A DNA stretch of 7,653 nucleotides, taken from assembly GCA_947630385.1 (NCBI GenBank), contig CANRHG010000089.1:1-7653 (forward strand). Direction: 5' to 3'. This stretch comes from an uncultured Eubacteriaceae bacterium. GTDB taxonomy: Bacteria; Bacillota; Clostridia; Eubacteriales; Eubacteriaceae. Each line of letters starts with the position of its first letter. Position 1 is the first letter of the stretch. A program made the position numbers and the translations under genes. Shown piece after piece: positions 1 through 6,233 of the stretch. Below the pieces are notes generated by a model that did no database searches, was not told where the DNA came from, and saw nothing but the letters and a program-made list of their open reading frames with translations.

Positions 1-512
1 TTGTAATGAAACCCCTGTGGTGTTTGGGCCTCGTAGAGCTTTTCCCTGACGGGCGTAAAGTCGACAAAGGTATGGTCCGAGGACTCCTTGATCGTATTGC
101 TCGCCGGGACCGCGCTCACGGCCGCCCCGTGCTCCCTGGTCTTTTCTATACAGTCGGTGATGACCTCTTCGTCCGTAAAAGGGCGCGCCCCGTCGTGGAT
201 GAGGACGAGGTCGGTGTCTTCGTCTAGGGACAAGAGCCCTTTGTAGGCGCTCTCCTGGCGGTCGGCGCCGCCTTCGACGACTTTTACGCGCTCAAACCCA
301 AAGGGTTTTCGAATTTCTTCTTCAAATCTCTCGTAATCGTCGGGGTTTAAGGTTACGACGATCGTGTCGATCTCGTCGAGATCGTAAAATTTTGAAATCG
401 TACGCGCCAGTAACGGCTTTCCCGCGAGGTCCAAAAACAGCTTGTTCTGGTTTTGGCTCATGCGCGATCCGTTACCGGCCGCGACGATCACTACGGCTAT
501 TTTCTCTTTCAT
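1..512 (-). CDS. ispD: 2-C-methyl-D-erythritol 4-phosphate cytidylyltransferase (IspD), C-terminus cut by window edge
   Basis: IspD joins CTP and 2-C-methyl-D-erythritol 4-phosphate to give CDP-ME, the third step of the cytosolic MEP isoprenoid pathway. The reading frame starts at ATG 510-512 and runs open off the left edge, giving 170 residues where the family usually has about 225-240. Visible family motifs: the nucleotide-binding loop AAGNGSRM (11-18, Arg17), NKLF with Lys24, GGADRQES (81-88), HDGARPF (106-112, Arg110), Thr140 in NTIK, and the R-x-x-LYEAQTPQGF stretch (156-168). The C-terminal lysine motif lies outside the window. The start ATG overlaps the tsaE stop in an ATGA tetramer, and no clear Shine-Dalgarno precedes it, so translation is probably coupled to tsaE. 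The related enzyme TarI (ribitol-phosphate cytidylyltransferase) is a less likely alternative. An IspDF fusion cannot be excluded because the 3' end is missing. Confidence 0.9.
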   Translation of the reverse strand, partial: MKEKIAVVIVAAGNGSRMSQNQNKLFLDLAGKPLLARTISKFYDLDEIDTIVVTLNPDDYERFEEEIRKPFGFERVKVVEGGADRQESAYKGLLSLDEDTDLVLIHDGARPFTDEEVITDCIEKTREHGAAVSAVPASNTIKESSDHTFVDFTPVREKLYEAQTPQGFHY

Positions 513-928
513 CTTAAATCTACGGATATCTCCCGCGCCTCGTCTCCTGTGATCTCAAAGTTTATGACGGCGTCGGGTTCAAAATCGTCCTGGGCAATTT
601 CGGGCCACTCGACGAGCACGAGGGCGTCCCCACTTAAGTAATCCTCAAAACCGATCTCGATAAGTTCGTCGAAGTCCGACAGGCGGTACAGATCGAAGTG
701 GTGGATCTCACCTTTCGGGGAGTCATACGAGTTTACGAGCGCAAACGTCGGCGAACTCGTGTCGTCTTTACTTCCCAGGGCCTTCACGAGGGCTTTGATA
801 AAAAAGGTCTTTCCGGCCCCCATCGGTCCCTTAAAGAAGACGAGCTTTCCGGGCCCAAGACGCCCAGCTAAATTACTTGCGATTTCTTCGGTGTCGCGCG
901 GGCCGTCCGAGTGAAATTTTTCCATCAT
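509..928 (-). CDS. tsaE: tRNA t6A37 biosynthesis ATPase TsaE
   Basis: TsaE is the small P-loop ATPase that works with TsaB and TsaD to place threonylcarbamoyl on A37 of ANN-decoding tRNAs. The 139 residues are within the usual family length of about 130-160. In order: an N-terminal strand, Walker A GPMGAGKT (34-41), the SSPTFALVNSY switch segment (58-68), HHFDLYRL (76-83) with the conserved Asp79, GFEDYL (93-98), and LVLVEWPE (103-110) with Glu108-Trp109. All expected motifs look intact. Two adjacent ATGs exist. The first (926-928) overlaps the aminotransferase stop as ATGA, and the second (923-925) shares one base with it. The first is chosen, but the sequence cannot decide. No Shine-Dalgarno is visible upstream, so coupled translation is likely. 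The tsaB and tsaD partners are not in this window. Confidence 0.95.
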   Translation of the reverse strand: MMEKFHSDGPRDTEEIASNLAGRLGPGKLVFFKGPMGAGKTFFIKALVKALGSKDDTSSPTFALVNSYDSPKGEIHHFDLYRLSDFDELIEIGFEDYLSGDALVLVEWPEIAQDDFEPDAVINFEITGDEAREISVDLR

Positions 929-2142
929 TTTTGCCGGTAGGTACTAAAGAAACGTTCGATCCGGTCCATGCACGTGTTCAGTTCGTTCGGGTTAGGCAGA
1001 AATACGATTCGAAAATGGTCGGGTTCGCTCCAGTTAAAGCCCGTCCCCTGGACGATCAACACTTTTTGCTGTTTTAGTAGGTCTAGGGCGAACTGAACGT
1101 CGTCGGTGATGTTAAAGCGCTTGATGTCGATCTTTGGAAAAGCGTAAAGCGCTCCCTGGGGTTTTACGCACGAGATCCCGTCGATCTGGTTTAAGCGCTC
1201 GTAACAGATGTCGCGCTGCTTGTACAGGCGTCCGGTCGGTTTCGTATAATCGTCGATGCTCTGATAACCTCCGAGGGAGGTCTGTATCGCGTACTGGGCC
1301 GGGACGTTGGCACAGAGCCTGGAGCTCGCCATCAGGTCGATCCCTTCGATGTAGTCGCGGGCTATGTCCCTATTTCCGGAAATCACGCACCAACCGACGC
1401 GAAAGCCGGGTACGCGGTGGGACTTGCTAAGCCCGTTAAAGGTGATCACGAGCGTGTCTTTGGTCATCGTCGACAGTGGCGTAAACGGGACGTTATCGTA
1501 GATGATCTTGTCGTAGATCTCGTCGGCAAAGATGATCAGCTCATGCTCGACGGCCAGATCGACGATCTGCTTTAAGGTCTCTTTTGAGTAGACCGCCCCG
1601 GTCGGGTTGTTCGGGTTGATGACGACGATCGCTTTGGTCTTTTCGGTGATCTTGCTTTTAATGTCGTCGATGTCCGGTTCCCAACCGTTTTTTTCGTCGC
1701 AGACGTAATGTACGGCCTTTCCCCCGGCCATGACGGTCGAGGCCGTCCAAAGCGGGTAGTCCGGCTTGGGAATTAGGATCTCGTCTCCCTCGTTTAACAG
1801 GGCCTGTACGCAGATCGTTACGAGCTCGCTCGAGCCGTTACCGATGTAGACGTCATCGACGTCGATGTCCCTTAGGCCTTTGGTCTGGTAGTACTGAACG
1901 ATGGCTTTTCTGGCCGGAAAGATCCCCTTATGGTGGCAGTAAGCTTCCGAAGCCTTAAGATTGGCGATAACGTCCTGGATGACTTCGTCGGGCGCCATGA
2001 GATTAAAGTGCGGCGGGTTTCCGGTATTTAACTGTATGATGTCCAGTCCGTTTTCCAACATCCGGTTGGCTTCTTCCACGACCGGACCGCGAATGTCGTA
2101 ATAAACGTTGTCTAATTTATGCGATTTATTGAATTTGCGCAT
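925..2142 (-). CDS. alaA: PLP-dependent alanine aminotransferase, AlaA type
   Basis: This is a cytosolic class I/II (fold type I) aminotransferase that very closely resembles E. coli AlaA along its whole length. AlaA interconverts pyruvate plus glutamate with alanine plus 2-oxoglutarate and is a main alanine biosynthesis enzyme. Its 405 residues match that enzyme's length. AlaA-like stretches include KLDNVYYDIRGPV (9-21), PDYPLWTAS (127-135), NPNNPTGAVYSKE (176-188, Asn179), FADEIYDKIIYD (205-216, Asp207 and Tyr210), NGLSKSHRVPGFR (236-248) with the PLP Schiff-base Lys240, LCANVPAQYAIQT (276-288), and DHFRIV (375-380) with substrate-carboxylate Arg378. The start ATG (2140-2142) lies inside the end of the TrpR-like gene, a 17-nt overlap. 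It is preceded by the purine-rich stretch AAAAAGAGAAGAG, a weak ribosome-binding site. Its place right after a regulator gene suggests shared control. Substrate identity comes from similarity and was not tested. Confidence 0.93.
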   Translation of the reverse strand: MRKFNKSHKLDNVYYDIRGPVVEEANRMLENGLDIIQLNTGNPPHFNLMAPDEVIQDVIANLKASEAYCHHKGIFPARKAIVQYYQTKGLRDIDVDDVYIGNGSSELVTICVQALLNEGDEILIPKPDYPLWTASTVMAGGKAVHYVCDEKNGWEPDIDDIKSKITEKTKAIVVINPNNPTGAVYSKETLKQIVDLAVEHELIIFADEIYDKIIYDNVPFTPLSTMTKDTLVITFNGLSKSHRVPGFRVGWCVISGNRDIARDYIEGIDLMASSRLCANVPAQYAIQTSLGGYQSIDDYTKPTGRLYKQRDICYERLNQIDGISCVKPQGALYAFPKIDIKRFNITDDVQFALDLLKQQKVLIVQGTGFNWSEPDHFRIVFLPNPNELNTCMDRIERFFSTYRQK

Positions 2143-2416
2143 TCTCTTCTCTTTTTAGTTGGTCCAGGGCCGCCCGGTAGCCTTTGTTTTTCTTCAGGCA
2201 CCGGTTGACGCGCGTCACCGTCGTCGACGAGATGTGCGAGTCGCGCGTGATCTCCTTAAAGGTCTTTCCCTGATCCAAAGATAGGGCGATGGAAAAGCGC
2301 TGGGCGATTTCTTCAAGCTCTCTTTTGGTCATGAGATCTTCGAGTAGGTCTAAGGTCTGCTGTGGATCGTTGAGCTTCGACAAGGCCTGCGCCAAGACTT
2401 CTACGTTTGTCTTCAT
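2126..2416 (-). CDS. YerC/YecD family TrpR-related DNA-binding protein
   Basis: This small all-helical protein of 96 residues belongs to the TrpR-like superfamily, in the branch known as YerC/YecD in Bacillota. Family signatures are the LLEDLMTKRELEEIAQRFSI helical segment (24-43), a helix-turn-helix at about 47-74 that includes GKTFKEITRDSHISSTTVTRV, and the family-typical R-C-L end of the recognition helix (NRCLK, 71-75). The protein is probably a dimeric transcription regulator in the cytoplasm. Its ligand is not known from sequence, and tryptophan binding should not be assumed for this branch. It is the first gene of a four-gene minus-strand operon (regulator, alaA, tsaE, ispD) and overlaps alaA by 17 nt. 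The start ATG (2414-2416) has a G-rich leader, GGGGGTAGG (2420-2428), as its probable ribosome-binding site. Autoregulation from the divergent promoter region is plausible but inferred. Confidence 0.87.
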   Translation of the reverse strand: MKTNVEVLAQALSKLNDPQQTLDLLEDLMTKRELEEIAQRFSIALSLDQGKTFKEITRDSHISSTTVTRVNRCLKKNKGYRAALDQLKREENAQIQ

Positions 2417-2419
2417 TTT

Positions 2420-2428
2420 CCTACCCCC
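2420..2428 (-). promoter_or_regulatory. Probable ribosome-binding site of the TrpR-like gene
   Basis: Read on the minus strand, GGGGGTAGG ends three bases before the ATG. The GGGGG part sits 7 nt from the start and could pair with the anti-Shine-Dalgarno using one G-U pair. It is a non-canonical but G-rich site, and it supports the ATG at 2416. Confidence 0.5.
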
Positions 2429-2431
2429 ATT

Positions 2432-2448
2432 TAAAATATATCATTTTA
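2432..2448. repeat. Short AT-rich palindrome overlapping the leftward -10 (candidate operator)
   Basis: TAAAAT and ATTTTA form perfect 6-bp arms around the 5-nt spacer ATATC. The palindrome covers the leftward extended -10 box, where a repressor would block RNA polymerase. Because both arms are AT-only in an AT-rich region, chance is a real alternative. Confidence 0.25.
2435..2443 (-). promoter_or_regulatory. Extended -10 promoter of the TrpR-like/alaA/tsaE/ispD operon
   Basis: On the minus strand the sequence reads TGATATATT, an extended -10 element (TGn plus TATATT, one mismatch to TATAAT). No convincing -35 box lies 16-18 nt upstream, as expected for a promoter that relies on the TGn motif. 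Transcription would start near 2428-2430, leaving a leader of about 12-15 nt that carries the G-rich ribosome-binding site. The region is AT-rich compared with the flanking genes. Confidence 0.5.
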
Positions 2449-2472
2449 TTCTACCATGAATCTTTTTCTAAA

Positions 2473-2500
2473 TTGTAACGGCTTGAGGCTCTGATATAAT
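2473..2500 (+). promoter_or_regulatory. Sigma-A type promoter of cysS-mrnC, with extended -10
   Basis: The -35 candidate TTGTAA (2473-2478, four of six consensus bases) is separated by 16 nt from a perfect -10 TATAAT (2495-2500). The -10 carries a TGn extension (TGA, 2492-2494). Only 8 nt lie between the -10 box and the cysS ATG, so transcription should begin at about 2506-2509, at or next to the start codon. Confidence 0.75.
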
Positions 2501-2508
2501 CTTAACCA

Positions 2509-3903
2509 ATGAAACTCTACAATACCTTAAATCGAAAAAAAGAAGAATTTAGACCGATCACCGAAGGAAAGGTGAAAATGTACGCGTGCGGCCCGACCGT
2601 GTACAATTACATTCACATCGGAAACGCAAGACCCGCCATCGTCTTTGACGTACTGAGAAACTACCTCGAATACAAAGGAAACGACGTGACCTTCGTGCAA
2701 AACTTCACCGACGTCGACGATAAGATCATAAACCGCGCGGCCGAAGAGAACATCTCGGCAAAAGAAGTCGCCGACAAATACATAAAAGCCTACTTTGAAG
2801 ACGCAAAGGCCCTCGGGGTACGACCGGCTACGATCCACCCGAGGGTCTCGGAGAACATGCCCGCGATCATCGACATGGTCGATAGACTCATAAAAAACGG
2901 AAAAGCCTACGAGCGGGACGGAAACGTTTTCTATAAGGTGGAAAATTTTGAGGAGTACGGAAAACTCTCGGGGCAAAATATCGAAGACCTAAAGAGCGGG
3001 GCGCGCGTGGCCGTCGACGAGGACAAGGACAGTCCCCTAGACTTTGCGCTGTGGAAAGCCAAAAAAGAGGGCGAGCCGTACTGGGACAGCCCCTGGGGTC
3101 CGGGACGACCGGGCTGGCACATCGAGTGCTCGGCGATGAGTACCTCCCTACTCGGGGATACGATCGACATCCACGGGGGTGGGCAGGACCTGATCTTCCC
3201 GCACCACGAAAACGAGATCGCACAGAGCGAAGGCGCCTGCGGGTGCCGGTTCGCAAACTACTGGGTCCACAACGGCTACCTAAACATCGACGATGAGAAG
3301 ATGAGTAAATCCAAGGGCAACTTCTTTACCGTAAGGGACATCGCTAAAAAATACGACCTTCAGGCCGTAAGGCTGTTTATGTTAATGGCCCACTACAGGA
3401 GCCCGCTTAATTTCTCGGAAGAACAGATCATCCAGGCCGATAACGCCCTCGAGCGGATAAAAAACGCGAAGCGAAATTTTACTTATCTGCTAGATAAAAC
3501 GACAGACAAAGAAATGACGGACGAGGAAAAGGCGTTTGTGGAAAGTCTTAAAGACGTGCGGACCGAATTTGAAGCCTTTATGGACGACGACCTAAACACG
3601 GCCGACGCGATCAGCGTGGTCTTTAAATTAATTCGGGACGCCAACTCGCTTTTAAACGAAGACAGTAGTAGACAAGCCGTAGAAGAAACGAGCGCGCTCT
3701 TTGACACCCTAACGGGGGTACTTAATATCGGCTACGACTTCGATACGATCCTGGAAGACGAGATCCTGGCTCTGATCGACGAGCGCCAGGCGGCCAGAAA
3801 GAATCGGGACTTTGCCCGGGCCGACGAGATAAGGGACAGCCTTAAGGCGCGCGGGATCGAGCTCATGGATACCCGAGAAGGGGTCAAGTGGAAGAAAATT
3901 TAG
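2509..3903 (+). CDS. cysS: Cysteinyl-tRNA synthetase
   Basis: CysRS is a cytosolic class Ia aminoacyl-tRNA synthetase that charges tRNA-Cys using ATP. Its 464 residues are the normal bacterial length. Visible landmarks are the N-terminal KLYNTLNRKKEEF, the HIGN form of the HIGH motif (36-39), QNFTDVDDKI (64-73), and the KMSKSKGN signature (264-271). The zinc ligands of the cysteine-binding site are Cys27, Cys207 (WHIECSAMS), His232 and Glu236 (FPHHENE). A DALR-type tRNA anticodon-binding region follows and ends in the typical KNRDFARADEIRD...KARGIELMDT stretch. The ATG at 2509 is firm because the family's conserved N-terminus begins there and no later Met would preserve it. It lies 8 nt after a TATAAT box and has no Shine-Dalgarno, so the mRNA is probably leaderless. 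No T-box leader fits in the space. It overlaps mrnC by 16 nt in an operon. Confidence 0.98.
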   Translation: MKLYNTLNRKKEEFRPITEGKVKMYACGPTVYNYIHIGNARPAIVFDVLRNYLEYKGNDVTFVQNFTDVDDKIINRAAEENISAKEVADKYIKAYFEDAKALGVRPATIHPRVSENMPAIIDMVDRLIKNGKAYERDGNVFYKVENFEEYGKLSGQNIEDLKSGARVAVDEDKDSPLDFALWKAKKEGEPYWDSPWGPGRPGWHIECSAMSTSLLGDTIDIHGGGQDLIFPHHENEIAQSEGACGCRFANYWVHNGYLNIDDEKMSKSKGNFFTVRDIAKKYDLQAVRLFMLMAHYRSPLNFSEEQIIQADNALERIKNAKRNFTYLLDKTTDKEMTDEEKAFVESLKDVRTEFEAFMDDDLNTADAISVVFKLIRDANSLLNEDSSRQAVEETSALFDTLTGVLNIGYDFDTILEDEILALIDERQAARKNRDFARADEIRDSLKARGIELMDTREGVKWKKI

Positions 3904-4277
3904 ACAAAGAACTAAAGAGGCTTTCGCCCTTAAGTCTTGCCTGGATCGGGGACGCGGTCTACTCGCTTTATATCCGTGAGCGTTTGATCAACACCGAGAC
4001 CCGAAAGATCGGCGCTTACCATAAGCATTCGGTCGAGTTCGTTTCGGCCCACGCCCAGGCCAAAGCGGTTAAAGCGCTTATGGACGAACTCTCACCGGCC
4101 GAGATCCGGATGGTCAAGAAAGGGAAAAACGCCGTAAAAAACGTGCCGCGCTCGAGTACCATCGAAGATTACGGCTACGCCACGGGCTTTGAGGCCCTAC
4201 TCGGCTATTTGTACCTGAAAAAAGAAAACGAGCGCTTAAAAGAAATTCTTACGCGCTCGTTTGAAATCCTAAATTAG
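3888..4277 (+). CDS. mrnC: Mini-ribonuclease III (MrnC)
   Basis: Mini-III is a homodimeric double-strand-specific ribonuclease made of an RNase III catalytic domain without the dsRNA-binding domain. In Bacillota it matures the ends of 23S rRNA. Its 129 residues match the family. Visible motifs are LAWIGDAVYSLYIRE (17-31) with catalytic Asp22, YHKHSVEFVSAHAQA (44-58), MVKKGKNA (75-82), PRSSTIEDYGYATG (87-100), and FEALLGYLYL (101-110) with metal-binding Glu102. The start codon is GTG (3888-3890), with a good ribosome-binding site, GAGAAGGGG (3875-3883), 4 nt upstream inside the end of cysS. The 16-nt overlap with cysS and the conserved cysS-mrnC pairing indicate cotranscription. Its TAG stop is the first part of the following terminator stem. 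Confidence 0.95.
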   Translation: MEENLDKELKRLSPLSLAWIGDAVYSLYIRERLINTETRKIGAYHKHSVEFVSAHAQAKAVKALMDELSPAEIRMVKKGKNAVKNVPRSSTIEDYGYATGFEALLGYLYLKKENERLKEILTRSFEILN

Positions 4278-4299
4278 CCCGCCCAGCGCGGGCTTTTTT
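4276..4299 (+). terminator. Intrinsic terminator of cysS-mrnC
   Basis: A 7-bp GC-rich stem (AGCCCGC / GCGGGCT, 4276-4282 and 4288-4294) with a 5-nt loop runs straight into a six-T tract (4294-4299). The stem begins within the mrnC stop codon, and the last T is the complement of the stop codon of the convergent membrane-protein gene. Read leftward, the hairpin is followed only by TAATTTAGG, so termination from that side should be weaker. Confidence 0.85.
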
Positions 4300-6203
4300 C
4301 ACATGTAGAAATACCTTAAAATCAGCGCCATCATCTGGCAGATGAGAAACAGACTAAAGGTGACGTTTACGGCGTTTAAAACTTTGGTATTAAAGTTAAA
4401 CTCGAAATGCTTTCCCTGAAGGACCGTAAGAAACAGGATAAAGACGACGTAGACGTATCTTCCCTGAAAACCCGCAAGGTAGGTCCCGGCGACCCTCGAA
4501 AAGGAGATGTACATCGCCGCTTCCGTCGCCCCGAGAGATAGTAGACAAAGAATAATAATTAGGACGCGGTCTTTTGCGTTATCAAAGACGAGCCGCTTTT
4601 CGTTGCCGCACAGGGACAGGATAAGAAGATAGATCGTAGCGAGGGTCGAGGCCACAAAGATCAGCTCGCCCACGTTTGCCAGATCCCCCGGATAGACCCC
4701 GAACGAGTCGGACAGGAACAGGTTAAAGGTAAAGGACAACGCGATCCGTATAAAGCGCAGCGGATTGGAAAGGACAAAAGCCATCTGTTCGTCCACGTCT
4801 ACGTCGGGCATTTCGAAGGTCGATAGCCCCATCACGCTCGAATAATTGTAGACGTAGAACATGCTCGCTACCATTAGAACCACCGTTATGACCGGATAGA
4901 CCCACTTTAAGAGCTTACCTTTAAACTTATCTCTTGGGATAAGAAAGATCAGTAAAAAGAAAAAGCCGTACGTCATCCGCCCGATCGTGATAAACAAAAA
5001 AAGGAGCATTAAAACGGCGTAAGTGAGCCAGCCGACCTCCATTTCTCTTTCTTTGATATAAGCGATCAGGGCTACGGTAAAAAACATAAAGCCCGATAGC
5101 CACGCCCCCGGTCCCGGGGTCACCGCCCCAAGGAGCATGTTTGGGAGTAAGGCTAAAAAGAAAAAGAGCTTCTTGTTCGACGGAAACAGGCGCAGCGCGA
5201 AAAAGACGAGGACGGTGTAAAGAATTACGTTACTGATTCGGGCTAAAATATTTAGATAATAAAAATTTAGCCCGAAGAGCCGTCCGATAAAGATCGCAAT
5301 CCCGGCGGGAACATACGGTAGAAAAAGGTAGGTATTGGCCGTCGTCTCGATACTTCTGGTCGTATCGGGTATTATTCTTAGTTCTTCGATCTCATGTAAG
5401 TACTTATAATAATCGTCGACACTGCGGTAGTCGTGGTCGTTTTCGTACTCTAGGTGGTACGGGAAGACGGCCGTGTCGTCTTCGTGGACGTCGACAACCC
5501 CCTCGGACAGGTAATAAGCCCGCACAAAGTGCGCCTGTTCGTCCCAGGTATAACTGTAGGGGACGAGGTAGGAGAGCATGATCCCGACGATTAGGATGAT
5601 AAAGGCGCCGAGCCACGAATACGAAAAGCGGATAAAGCCCAACAGGGCCCAAAGCGCCGTTAAAATCACCATACACAAGATAAAGACCGTGACGTACTGG
5701 ATCGGATTAAAGCTAAAATCGTAGTCAAAGCTGAAATCTTCGAGCCTAAAGGTCGTCGGAGAGTCGGTCAGTAAAAAGATGGAGGCCGAGTCACAGGTCG
5801 TGTTGAGTACCGCGGTCTCGAGGTCCCCGCTTTTAAACTCCGGATAGATCGTCCGGTCGCCGACGACGTCGCCTTTATCCGAGATCACCGCGTATTCGTA
5901 GTTCGTCGGACGCTGCGTCTGAATGCGAAAGCGCAGCTTATAGACGTAAGCGGGCTTAAAATTAAAGATGATGACCCCGCTTTCCTCCCCCTGGGTACTG
6001 TAGGTCCCGTCCGCGTTGATCACGAGCCGATCGGTCGAGATCGTCACGTCGTCGTTGTTTACCCTATCGGTCATAAACTGGCCGTAATTGATAAAAAATT
6101 CTTCGATTATAAAGGCGAGTAGTAGGGATAAGACGACGGTGAGCGCGGCCAGTATATATTTATTGTTTAACAGACTTCTTAGTTTAGCGATTTTAACGGT
6201 CAT
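4299..6203 (-). CDS. DUF2142-type polytopic membrane protein, probable GT-C glycosyltransferase-like
   Basis: This 634-residue integral membrane protein has one N-terminal membrane helix (about 17-38), then a hydrophilic stretch rich in beta-strand pattern (about 50-165), then roughly a dozen further hydrophobic segments between about 168 and 631. It resembles DUF2142 membrane proteins: TWDEQAHFVRAYYLSEG (219-235) matches the DE-x-x-HF-x-RAY signature after a membrane helix, as in GT-C enzymes with a catalytic acidic pair in the first outer loop. Also present are FLPYVPAGIAIFIGRLFG (294-311), the ARISN...LF..LALLPN region (321-355), and a late GRYVYV (581-586). A role in envelope polysaccharide or glycolipid modification is inferred, and the substrate is unknown. 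The upstream frame is closed by a TAA three codons before the ATG, so the start is firm. No ribosome-binding site is visible, and a perfect hairpin ends 8 nt before the ATG. The gene lies 30 nt after the AAA-like gene. Confidence 0.75.
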   Translation of the reverse strand: MTVKIAKLRSLLNNKYILAALTVVLSLLLAFIIEEFFINYGQFMTDRVNNDDVTISTDRLVINADGTYSTQGEESGVIIFNFKPAYVYKLRFRIQTQRPTNYEYAVISDKGDVVGDRTIYPEFKSGDLETAVLNTTCDSASIFLLTDSPTTFRLEDFSFDYDFSFNPIQYVTVFILCMVILTALWALLGFIRFSYSWLGAFIILIVGIMLSYLVPYSYTWDEQAHFVRAYYLSEGVVDVHEDDTAVFPYHLEYENDHDYRSVDDYYKYLHEIEELRIIPDTTRSIETTANTYLFLPYVPAGIAIFIGRLFGLNFYYLNILARISNVILYTVLVFFALRLFPSNKKLFFFLALLPNMLLGAVTPGPGAWLSGFMFFTVALIAYIKEREMEVGWLTYAVLMLLFLFITIGRMTYGFFFLLIFLIPRDKFKGKLLKWVYPVITVVLMVASMFYVYNYSSVMGLSTFEMPDVDVDEQMAFVLSNPLRFIRIALSFTFNLFLSDSFGVYPGDLANVGELIFVASTLATIYLLILSLCGNEKRLVFDNAKDRVLIIILCLLSLGATEAAMYISFSRVAGTYLAGFQGRYVYVVFILFLTVLQGKHFEFNFNTKVLNAVNVTFSLFLICQMMALILRYFYM

Positions 6204-6211
6204 AAATACTT

Positions 6212-6232
6212 AGAGCCGGCCGCGCCGGCTCT
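6212..6232. terminator. Perfect 9-bp hairpin between the AAA-like and DUF2142 genes (weak or rightward terminator, or regulatory stem)
   Basis: AGAGCCGGC and GCCGGCTCT form a perfect 9-bp inverted repeat around a 3-nt loop. Read on the plus strand it is followed by TTTT (6232-6235), which looks like a terminator pointing against the local genes. Read on the minus strand, in the direction of the genes, it is followed by AAGTATTT, a poor U-tract, and then the ATG of the membrane-protein gene. It may reduce read-through, protect the upstream mRNA end, or control access of ribosomes to the downstream start. Confidence 0.55.
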
Positions 6233-6233
6233 T

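Noticed and set aside
6..227. Small plus-strand open frame at the left edge
   Set aside because: It is antisense to conserved IspD motifs (HDGARPF, TPQGF) and has no independent support.
1..512. TarI (ribitol-phosphate cytidylyltransferase) instead of IspD
   Set aside because: The two families are related, but the motif set and the absence of teichoic-acid genes nearby favour IspD. The missing C-terminus leaves some doubt.
1134..1430. Arg/Ser-rich open frame on the plus strand opposite alaA
   Set aside because: It is an antisense shadow of the strongly conserved aminotransferase, with no ribosome-binding site and no family resemblance.
2417..2508. A T-box riboswitch in front of cysS
   Set aside because: The whole gap is 92 bp, with the cysS -10 box only 8 nt from the ATG. 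There is no room for a T-box leader and no terminator hairpin or T-box sequence.
2527..2976. 149-codon open frame on the minus strand opposite the start of cysS
   Set aside because: The Val/Phe-rich sequence mirrors the cysS codons, no domain is recognisable, and conserved CysRS motifs on the other strand explain the region.
2888..3256. Long Arg/Pro-rich open frame on the minus strand inside cysS
   Set aside because: It lies wholly within the well-supported cysS gene. Its odd composition is what an antisense frame of a GC-biased codon pattern gives, and no domain is recognisable.
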